64,000 nt of DNA from Streptomyces showdoensis (GTDB lineage Bacteria; Actinomycetota; Actinomycetes; Streptomycetales; Streptomycetaceae): the NCBI RefSeq assembly GCF_039535475.1, contig NZ_BAAAXG010000026.1, positions 2,418,001 to 2,482,000 on the forward strand. Reading direction: 5' to 3'. The notes below the pieces were generated by a model that saw nothing but the letters and a program-made list of their open reading frames with translations, was not told the origin of the DNA and made no database searches. Below, piece by piece: positions 58,228-64,000 of this stretch. A program made the translations under genes and the position numbers. The number at the start of each line of letters is the position of its first letter. Within the stretch, counting starts at the first letter, position 1.

Positions 58228-59400
58228 ATGACGACCACCGTCATCACGAACATCGCCAGCCTGGTCACCAACGACCCGACCCTCGGCGACGGTTCGCCCC
58301 TGGGTCTGGTCCAGGACGCCGCCCTGGTCCTGGACGGCGACCGGGTCGTCTGGGCCGGCCCGGCGGCGCAGGCCCCCGCCGCCGACCAGCGGGTCGACGC
58401 GGCGGGCCGCGCCGTGATCCCCGGCTTCGTCGACTCCCACTCCCACCTCGTCTTCGCGGGCGACCGCACCGCCGAGTTCAACGCGCGGATGTCGGGCCAG
58501 GCGTACAAGGCGGGCGGCATCCGGACGACGGTCGCGGCCACCCGCGCGGCGACGGACGCCGAGCTGTCGGCGAACGTGGCGCGCTACCTGGAGGAGGCGC
58601 TCCGCCAGGGCACGACCACCTTCGAGACCAAGTCCGGCTACGGCCTGACGGTCGAGGACGAGGCCCGCGCCCTGCGCATCGCGGCCGAGCACACGGACGA
58701 GGTCACCTACCTGGGCGCCCACATCGTCTCGCCGGACTACGCCGACGACCCGGCCGGGTACGTGGACCTGGTGACGGGCGCGATGCTCGACGCCTGCGCC
58801 CCGTACGCCCGTTGGGTGGACGTCTTCTGCGAGAAGGGCGCCTTCGACGGCGACCAGGCCCGGGCGATCCTCACGGCGGGCAAGGCGAAGGGCCTGCTGC
58901 CGCGCGTGCACGCCAACCAGCTCTCGTACGGCCCCGGCGTGCAGCTCGCGGTCGAACTGGACGCGGCGAGCGCGGACCACTGCACGCACCTGACGGACGC
59001 GGACGTGGACGCGCTGGCCTCCGGCAACACGGTCGCGACCCTGCTGCCCGGCGCGGAGTTCTCCACCCGCGCCGAGTGGCCGGACGCCCGCCGCCTCCTC
59101 GACGCGGGTGTGACGGTCGCCCTCTCCACGGACTGCAACCCGGGCTCGTCCTTCACGTCCTCGGTCCCGTTCTGCATCGCGCTGGCGGTCCGGGACATGC
59201 ACATGACCCCGGACGAGGCCCTGTGGTCCGCCACGGCCGGCGGCGCGGCGGCCCTCCGCCGCACCGACGTGGGCCGCCTGACCCCCGGCACCCGGGCCGA
59301 CCTGACCTTCCTGGCCGCCCCCTCCCACGTCCACCTGGCCTACCGCCCGGGCGTCCCGCTCGTCTCGGAGGTCTGGCGCCGGGGCGTGCGGGTGGCCTGA
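58228..59400 (+). CDS. hutI: Imidazolonepropionase
   Basis: 390 residues. Metal-binding [26 protein letters not shown], the His in HANQLSYG and [16 protein letters not shown] with the metal Asp. It opens the imidazolone ring to give formimidoylglutamate. ATG with GGAG seven bases upstream. Last gene of the hut group; convergent with the next gene by seven bases. Confidence 0.96.
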   Translation: MTTTVITNIASLVTNDPTLGDGSPLGLVQDAALVLDGDRVVWAGPAAQAPAADQRVDAAGRAVIPGFVDSHSHLVFAGDRTAEFNARMSGQAYKAGGIRTTVAATRAATDAELSANVARYLEEALRQGTTTFETKSGYGLTVEDEARALRIAAEHTDEVTYLGAHIVSPDYADDPAGYVDLVTGAMLDACAPYARWVDVFCEKGAFDGDQARAILTAGKAKGLLPRVHANQLSYGPGVQLAVELDAASADHCTHLTDADVDALASGNTVATLLPGAEFSTRAEWPDARRLLDAGVTVALSTDCNPGSSFTSSVPFCIALAVRDMHMTPDEALWSATAGGAAALRRTDVGRLTPGTRADLTFLAAPSHVHLAYRPGVPLVSEVWRRGVRVA

Positions 59401-59407
59401 CGGGCGG

Positions 59408-59767
59408 TCACGCCAGCCAGAGCGCCGCGCGCCGGTGCCGTGCCGGGGGCACGTCCACCGTGTCCGCGGCCTCCGGCGCGAGCCGCCCGGCGGGGGAGTC
59501 GACGAGTCGTATGACGACCCCGAGCCGGGCCCGGAGCCGCTGCCGGGCGCGGCGCTCCTCCACCGCGGCCATACGTGCGACCGTGCGGTCCCGGTTGTGG
59601 CGGGGGAAGGAGTACACGGCCACGGACCGGCGGACCGGGGTCGGCGCGGCTGCACCGCGCCGAGCACGCAGGTCGTGGAGCACCACGGCGTGCCAGGGAG
59701 CGCCGGGTGGGCGGTCCCCGGCGACCCGGGCGTGCGCGGGCGGTACGTTATGGGCGGTGCGCGACAA
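59408..59767 (-). CDS. Small basic conserved protein
   Basis: About 119 residues, Arg/Ala-rich: SRTAHNVPPAHARVAGDRPP, VAVYSFPRHNRDRTVARMAA and a C-terminal VDVPPARHRRAALWLA. The TTG at 59767 has GGAGG four bases upstream. It resembles small basic Streptomyces proteins of unknown function. It sits just downstream of, and codirectional with, the sigma-factor gene and may be cotranscribed. The start is uncertain. Confidence 0.6.
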   Translation of the reverse strand: MSRTAHNVPPAHARVAGDRPPGAPWHAVVLHDLRARRGAAAPTPVRRSVAVYSFPRHNRDRTVARMAAVEERRARQRLRARLGVVIRLVDSPAGRLAPEAADTVDVPPARHRRAALWLA

Positions 59768-59854
59768 GGGGCCTCCGTCGGGGTCGACGTTCGGAACCCT
59801 CCCAGGGCCGCGTGCGGCCGGGCCACCCGTTTTCCGCATCCCCGCCCGGGGAGT

Positions 59855-60688
59855 TCACTCCTCCGCCGTCAGTCCCCTGCGGAGCCGGGCCAGGGTGCGG
59901 GAGAGGAGGCGGGAGACGTGCATCTGGGAGATGCCGAGTTCCTCGCCGATCTCCGACTGGGTGAGGCCCGCGGTGAAGCGGAGGGAGAGGATGCGGCGGT
60001 CGCGGGGCGGGAGGGAGGCGATCATCGGTTTGAGGGACTCGATGTACTCGATGCCTTCGAGGCCGTGGTCCTCGTAGCCGAGCCGGTCCGCGAGGGTGGT
60101 GCCGTCGGACTCGGTCTCCTCGGGCGGGGCGTCGAGGGAGCTCGCGGTGTACGCGTTGGCGGCGGCCATGCCCTCGACGACTTCGTCGGCGCCGATGCCG
60201 AGTTCGTGGGCGAGTTCGTCGACGGTGGGGGAGCGGTCGAGGCGCTGGGCGAGCTCGTCGCCGGTCCTGGCCAGGGCGATGCGGAGCTCCTGGAGCCGGC
60301 GCGGCACGTGCACCGACCACGAGGTGTCGCGGAAGAAGCGCTTGATCTCGCCGATGATGGTCGGCATCGCGAAGGTGGGGAACTCGACGCCGCGCGCCAG
60401 GTCGAAGCGGTCGATCGCCTTGATCAGGCCGATGGTGCCGACCTGGACGATGTCCTCCATGGGTTCGCTGCGGGTGCGGAACCGGGAGGCGGCGAACTTC
60501 ACCAGGGCCAGGTTGAGTTCGATCAGGGTGTTGCGGACGTACGCATACTCGTGGGTGCCCTCCTCCAGCTCGCCGAGGCGGGCGAAGAGGGTCTTGGACA
60601 GGGCGCGCGCGTCGTGCGGCGCGATCTCGTCCGGGTGCGGGATCCGCGGGAGGTCCGCGAGCTCCGGGACGTCGAGCCGGGGTGACAT
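59855..60688 (-). CDS. SigB/SigF-family RNA polymerase sigma factor
   Basis: 277 residues. Region 2 has VQVGTIGLIKAIDRFDLARG and EFPTFAMPTIIGEIKRFFRD, the group 3 SigB/SigF type; region 3 PTVDELAHELGIGADEVVEG; region 4.2 LTQSEIGEELGISQMHVSRL. Such sigmas serve stress and development. The ATG at 60688 has GGAGGAG directly upstream; ATGs four and five codons earlier are possible. The divergent STAS and HATPase genes look like its partner-switch regulators. By position it may be the SigI-type factor of S. coelicolor, from memory. Confidence 0.93.
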   Translation of the reverse strand: MSPRLDVPELADLPRIPHPDEIAPHDARALSKTLFARLGELEEGTHEYAYVRNTLIELNLALVKFAASRFRTRSEPMEDIVQVGTIGLIKAIDRFDLARGVEFPTFAMPTIIGEIKRFFRDTSWSVHVPRRLQELRIALARTGDELAQRLDRSPTVDELAHELGIGADEVVEGMAAANAYTASSLDAPPEETESDGTTLADRLGYEDHGLEGIEYIESLKPMIASLPPRDRRILSLRFTAGLTQSEIGEELGISQMHVSRLLSRTLARLRRGLTAEE

Positions 60689-60786
60689 GGTCTCCTCCAT
60701 CATTGTTCTCTCGCTGCGGTTTGCGGCGCCTCCAAGCCGGCCATACGGAATGTGTCCTTCTAGGCCTACCCGCTCCGCCCCGGTGG

Positions 60787-60815
60787 TTGCAAGTGGCAAT
60801 TGTCTGCTTTATATA
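60787..60815 (+). promoter_or_regulatory. Promoter of the anti-anti-sigma gene
   Basis: TTGCAA, 17 nt, TATATA, a very good vegetative-type promoter in an otherwise GC-rich region. Confidence 0.65.
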
Positions 60816-60832
60816 CATATGTGGGAGAGCTC

Positions 60833-61237
60833 GTGTGCGGGGAACGGGCCCGCACTTGTATGGTTCGAGGCATGTACCGCCAGCACATCGACAGCGCACC
60901 CGGGCGGTTCCGGGTCGAGGTCCGCACCGTGGGGGCGAGCGAGGTGCTCACCCCGGTGGGTGAGCTCGATCACCACACCGCCGAACTGTTGCGTGCGCCA
61001 CTCGACCGGGCACTCGACGAGGGGCGCTCCCGACTCGTGCTCGACTGCTCGCGGCTCGACTTCTGCGACTCCACCGGCCTCAACGTGCTCCTCGGCGCCC
61101 GGCTGAGGGCGGACGCCGCCGGCGGAGGGGTCCATCTGGCGGGGATGCGGCCGGTGGTGGCCCGGGTCTTCGAGATCACCGGGGCGGACGCGGTCTTCAC
61201 CGTCCACGACTCGCTCGAGGCGGCGCTCCCCGACTGA
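60833..61237 (+). CDS. STAS-domain anti-anti-sigma factor
   Basis: 134 residues. STAS fold: VLTPVGELDHHTAELLRAPL and LVLDCSRLDFCDSTGLNVLL with the phosphorylatable Ser in DST. It should bind the unphosphorylated form of the anti-sigma and free the sigma factor. The GTG at 60833 with GGGAG five bases upstream is preferred; ATGs at 60860 and 60872 are alternatives. A strong promoter lies just upstream. Confidence 0.9.
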   Translation: MCGERARTCMVRGMYRQHIDSAPGRFRVEVRTVGASEVLTPVGELDHHTAELLRAPLDRALDEGRSRLVLDCSRLDFCDSTGLNVLLGARLRADAAGGGVHLAGMRPVVARVFEITGADAVFTVHDSLEAALPD

Positions 61238-61322
61238 GCCCGCACGGGCGTCCCGCCCGGGACCGGCCCGCCCCTGTACGTCCCGCCACCCGTCAATCGG
61301 CCGAACTCGGTGAGGTGAAGCG

Positions 61323-61754
61323 TTGAAGGAGACCGCCTCCGGCGACCCCGAGGTCCGCACCCTCGCCCTCGGTGCGGCCAGCGGCACCGTCCCGCTGGCC
61401 CGTGACTTCACCCGGCAGGCGCTTTACGACTGGGGCTGGCTGCCCGCGGCCACCGCCGACCGCCGCGCCGCCGCCGAGGACGTCCTGCTCGTGGTCTCCG
61501 AGCTCGTCACCAACGCCTGTCTGCACGCCGAGGGCCCCGAGAGCCTCCGCGTGCTGCGCCTCGCCGAGGTGCTCCGCCTCGAAGTCGCCGACCGCGGCGC
61601 AGGCCAGCCCGCCCCGCGCACCCCGCACCGCGCCGGACGGCCCGGCGGGCACGGCATGTTCATCGTCCAGCGGCTCTGCCGCGCCTGGGGCATCGACCGC
61701 ACCCCGGGCGCCCCCGGCAAAACGGTCTGGGCCGAACTGGCCGCGCCCGCATAG
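61323..61754 (+). CDS. HATPase anti-sigma factor
   Basis: 143 residues of the RsbW/SpoIIAB-like kinase family. N box VVSELVTNACLHAEG, G1-like VADRGAGQP and G2-like GGHGMFIVQRLCRAWG. It probably binds the neighbouring SigB-type sigma factor and phosphorylates the STAS protein. TTG start with GAGG seven bases upstream. Directly downstream of the STAS gene. Confidence 0.88.
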   Translation: MKETASGDPEVRTLALGAASGTVPLARDFTRQALYDWGWLPAATADRRAAAEDVLLVVSELVTNACLHAEGPESLRVLRLAEVLRLEVADRGAGQPAPRTPHRAGRPGGHGMFIVQRLCRAWGIDRTPGAPGKTVWAELAAPA

Positions 61755-61853
61755 GACTTTCACTCTCTTCTCTCTTCCCTCTACAAGGCCCCCGGCGTAC
61801 CTTGACGGCCAATCTGATAGATCGTCAGCTACGTGCGGTGAGGGGTGCTCAAG

Positions 61854-62555
61854 GTGCCGAACCGGAGAAGAAGGGCCGGCGCGCTGACGGCGGCGATGAC
61901 GGTGGCGGGCGCGACGGTCCTGCTCACCGCCCCCGCCGCCCACGCGACCGTCGTCGACGTCAACTACGCCTGCGAGACGAAGATCGGCCCCAAGGGCGCC
62001 GTCTCGCCCGTCGACATCACCGCCGTCAAGAACGGCGGCTCGTACACGATCACCATGTCCTTCGAGAAGGGCGTCTCCGACAGCCCCGTCGAACTCCCGA
62101 AGGGCGTCATGACCCCGCGCGCCGACATCGTCGTCGGCGGCGCCGACAGCGGCAAGGTGCAGGTCAAGGGCGTGCCCAACACGGCCGCCATCCCGCCGAA
62201 CACCCCGATCAGCATCGGCAAGCTGACGGGCACGTACACCCCGAGGAAGAGCGGCAAGGTCACCTTCACCGCCGGCGTCCTCACCGTCCACGCGCTCGGC
62301 ATGGACGCGGCCGTCTGCACCCCCAAGAACAGCCCCAAGCCCGCCCTGGAGCTGGACGTCACCGCGGCCGGCGGCGCGGGCGGCGGCGACTCCGAGGGCA
62401 CCGGCGGTTCCGGCGGCGGCGACTCCGGCGGCACGGGCACCCTGCCCAAGACCGGCCCGCTCGACTCGGCCGTCGCCCTCGGCACCCTCGGCGGCACCGT
62501 GCTGCTGACCGGCGCGGCCGGGGTGCTCTGGCTCACCCGGCGCACGGCACGCTGA
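61854..62555 (+). CDS. Secreted protein with LPKTG sorting signal
   Basis: 233 residues. Signal peptide RRRRAGALTAAMTVAGATVL, then LTAPAAHAT. A beta-rich mature domain has two cysteines (NYACETKIG; AAVCTPKNS). The Gly/Ser linker leads to TLPKTG, a hydrophobic helix (VALGTLGGTVLLTGAAGVLW) and RRTAR: a sortase E/LPxTG-like wall anchor. The GTG at 61854 with GAGGGG eight bases upstream is preferred. Its stop shares one base with the next start (TGATG). Confidence 0.85.
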   Translation: MPNRRRRAGALTAAMTVAGATVLLTAPAAHATVVDVNYACETKIGPKGAVSPVDITAVKNGGSYTITMSFEKGVSDSPVELPKGVMTPRADIVVGGADSGKVQVKGVPNTAAIPPNTPISIGKLTGTYTPRKSGKVTFTAGVLTVHALGMDAAVCTPKNSPKPALELDVTAAGGAGGGDSEGTGGSGGGDSGGTGTLPKTGPLDSAVALGTLGGTVLLTGAAGVLWLTRRTAR

Positions 62556-63331
62556 TGCGGACGGCGTGGGCCGGCTCCGGGGCCGCCGCGCTCGCCCTCC
62601 TCGGGGCGGTCGCGGCGGCCCCCGCGCCCGGCTGGACGGCGGCGCCCGCCGCGGGACGCCCGTACGTCTACCTGGAGGGCGCCGCCGGCAGCGTGCTCCA
62701 GGACACCCTGTCCGTCACCAACCCGGGCACCCGCCCGCTCACCGTCCGGCTCACCGGCCAGGGCGCCCCCGTCGCCTTCGCCGCCCGGACCGTCACCGTG
62801 CCCGCCAGGACCCGCGCGGACGTGCCCTTCGCGGTGACCGTCTCCGCCGACACCCCGCCCGGCGACCTGCGCGGCACCGTACGGGCCAGCGCCGCCGGAC
62901 GCGAGACGGTCGTCCCGCTGCACCTGCGGGTCAGCGGGCCGCGGCTCGCCGCGCTCAGCGTCGAGGACGTCCGCGTCGACCGCTCCGGCACCCTGCACTA
63001 CACGCTCGTCAACCGCGGCAACACGCTGCTCGCCCCGCGCCTGGCCGTCCGCGCCGACGGCGTCCTCGGCCGCCGGCTCGTCGACCGGCCCGAACGCCCG
63101 CTCCCGCTGACCCTGCGCCCCGGCGAGCGGGCCGCCCGCACCGAAGCCTGGCCCGACCCGCCCGCCCTGGACTCGGTCACCGTCCGTCTGACGGCCACCG
63201 CCCCGGGCGCCGCCCCCGCGACGGCCGCCGCGGACACCGTCCTCGCCTCCGCGGCGGGCGTGGGCTCCGCGGCCGCCGCCCTCCTCGGGGCGGCCGGCGC
63301 GACCGCGTACGCGATACGGAGGACCCGATGA
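62555..63331 (+). CDS. Secreted NEW3/DUF916-like protein with C-terminal helix
   Basis: 258 residues. Signal region AALALLGAVAAAPAPGWTAA; Ig-like parts (YLEGAAGSVLQDTLSVTNPG; VSADTPPGDLRGTVRASAAG) as in WxL/DUF916-type surface proteins; a final helix (AAGVGSAAAALLGAAGATAY) and RRTR. It is likely membrane or wall associated. Overlaps the previous gene by one base and the next by four. Confidence 0.82.
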   Translation: MRTAWAGSGAAALALLGAVAAAPAPGWTAAPAAGRPYVYLEGAAGSVLQDTLSVTNPGTRPLTVRLTGQGAPVAFAARTVTVPARTRADVPFAVTVSADTPPGDLRGTVRASAAGRETVVPLHLRVSGPRLAALSVEDVRVDRSGTLHYTLVNRGNTLLAPRLAVRADGVLGRRLVDRPERPLPLTLRPGERAARTEAWPDPPALDSVTVRLTATAPGAAPATAAADTVLASAAGVGSAAAALLGAAGATAYAIRRTR

Positions 63332-64000
63332 GCCCGATGCGTACGGGGGCGGCCGCCGCCCTGCTCGCCGTGCTGCTGCTCGCCCTGCTGCCCACCGCCC
63401 CCGCGGCCGCCGGGCCCGCCGCGGCCGGTCCGAAGGTGGCGCTCTCGCAGAGCGAGGGCGGCAAGGGCGGCGAGCTCACCGTCAGCGGCTCCGGATGGAA
63501 GCCGGGCGCCCTGCTCATGCTGCTGATCTGCGGCCAGTCCGCGCCCGGCAAGGGCGTCATCGGCGGCACCAACTCCTGTGCCAACACCGAGGGCCGGGCC
63601 GCCACCGTCGACGCCAAGGGCGCCTTCAGCCAGAAGCTGCCGGTCGCAGAACCGCCCAAGCCCTGCCCCTGCGTGGTCCACGTGGCCGGGGTCACCGGTC
63701 AGCAGGACTCCGTGGACGTGGAGTTCACCGTCGCCGGGCACCCGACGGCGCCGCTGCCCGAGCCGTCCGGCACCGGCCGGCTCGCCGTGCTGGCCTCCGT
63801 ACGGCTCGAAGGCTCCAGCGGCGTCCTCGTCTGGTTCGGCGCGCCCGCCCGCCGCGAGGTGGTCTTCACCGTCGGCAACCTCGGCCAGACCCCGCTGAAG
63901 GACCCGGTCTTCGAGGTCGGCAGCAGCCACGGGGTCTTCTCGCCGCAGTACGAGGAACGCCAGTGGCGCGGCACCCTGGAGCCCGGCCGCAAGGCCCTGA
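63328..64000 (+). CDS. Secreted Ig-like/neocarzinostatin-fold protein, cut by window end
   Basis: 224 codons visible. Signal peptide RTGAAAALLAVLLLALLPTA then APAAAGPAAAG. The mature part (VALSQSEGGKGGELTVSGSG; LICGQSAPGKGVIGGTNSCA; PCPCVVHVAGVTGQQDSVDV) resembles neocarzinostatin-like Ig folds that bind ligands or sit on the surface. The C-terminus is missing. ATG overlapping the previous stop (ATGA), so third gene of the cell-surface operon. Confidence 0.82.
   Translation, partial: MSPMRTGAAAALLAVLLLALLPTAPAAAGPAAAGPKVALSQSEGGKGGELTVSGSGWKPGALLMLLICGQSAPGKGVIGGTNSCANTEGRAATVDAKGAFSQKLPVAEPPKPCPCVVHVAGVTGQQDSVDVEFTVAGHPTAPLPEPSGTGRLAVLASVRLEGSSGVLVWFGAPARREVVFTVGNLGQTPLKDPVFEVGSSHGVFSPQYEERQWRGTLEPGRKAL

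Overview
The window is chromosomal DNA from a Streptomyces or very close relative. Base composition is very high GC, third codon positions are strongly G/C, and GTG and TTG starts are common. It carries a leucyl tRNA with anticodon UAA (the bldA tRNA), a pair of resuscitation-promoting-factor hydrolases behind a c-di-AMP riboswitch, and roadblock, STAS and SigB-type regulators. The stretch mazG - globin/reductase - P450 - rpf - rpfA - eno - divIC - DUF501 - ppx - ndh - cfa is recognisable as a conserved Streptomyces core segment (from memory, near SCO3090-SCO3100 of S. coelicolor). I found no IS element, prophage, rRNA operon or CRISPR array.

Layout. 0-5.2 kb: start of a membrane protein gene, an HTH/N-6 DNA methylase/specificity-like gene broken by one base in a C8 run, then a membrane protein overlapping a soluble Ser/Thr kinase with TPR-like repeats, and an LppU/SCO3897-type protein. 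5.2-12.7 kb: accessory-looking DNA with a secreted ricin-lectin protein, an HTH protein, a tiny chitin-binding remnant, a lone gcvH, an XRE/DUF5753 regulator followed in frame by the last residues of a lost DUF397 partner, an AOC-barrel secreted protein, a MarR pair with repeated operator-like sequence and a DHFR-family protein. 12.7-17.4 kb: membrane protein and a divergent YfhO / GT2 / GtrA set, probably polyprenyl-linked sugar transfer to the envelope. 17.5-19.1 kb: SurA-like lipoprotein and MazG. 19.2-25.5 kb: flavohaemoprotein-like protein, large secreted sialidase with three LamG modules, CYP107-like P450.

25.5-36 kb: two Rpf muralytic enzymes (the second with the riboswitch), enolase, DivIC, DUF501, Ppx/GppA, type II NADH dehydrogenase with Rex-like motifs upstream, cyclopropane synthase and a secreted PLD-like protein. 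36-41 kb: MacB/FtsX-type ABC exporter, bldA and a YccA/Bax-inhibitor protein. 41-47 kb: TetR repressor divergent from an alpha/beta hydrolase with two near-identical palindromes between them, small conserved proteins, a thiolase and an SGNH hydrolase. 47-52 kb: cystathionine beta-synthase, an RpiR regulator, and a four-gene minus-strand operon of three roadblock-type proteins plus one DUF4388-like protein, without the kinase and GTPase of classic conservons.

51.9-59.4 kb: an overlapping SRPBCC / DAP-decarboxylase-like pair divergent from a histidine-utilisation operon (hutU, M20 amidohydrolase, hutF, hutI) that lacks hutH and a classic hutG. 59.4-64 kb: a small conserved protein, a SigB/SigF-family sigma factor divergent from an anti-anti-sigma factor and an HATPase anti-sigma factor, and an overlapping run of three secreted or wall-associated proteins, the first with an LPKTG sorting signal and the last cut by the window end.

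Main points for a second look: the C8 frameshift in the methylase; the decayed accessory block at 8.3-10 kb; the c-di-AMP riboswitch/rpfA unit; bldA and its upstream competing hairpins; the GTPase-less roadblock operon; the hut operon with an M20 enzyme and a 69-nt nested hairpin; and the terminal cell-wall operon.
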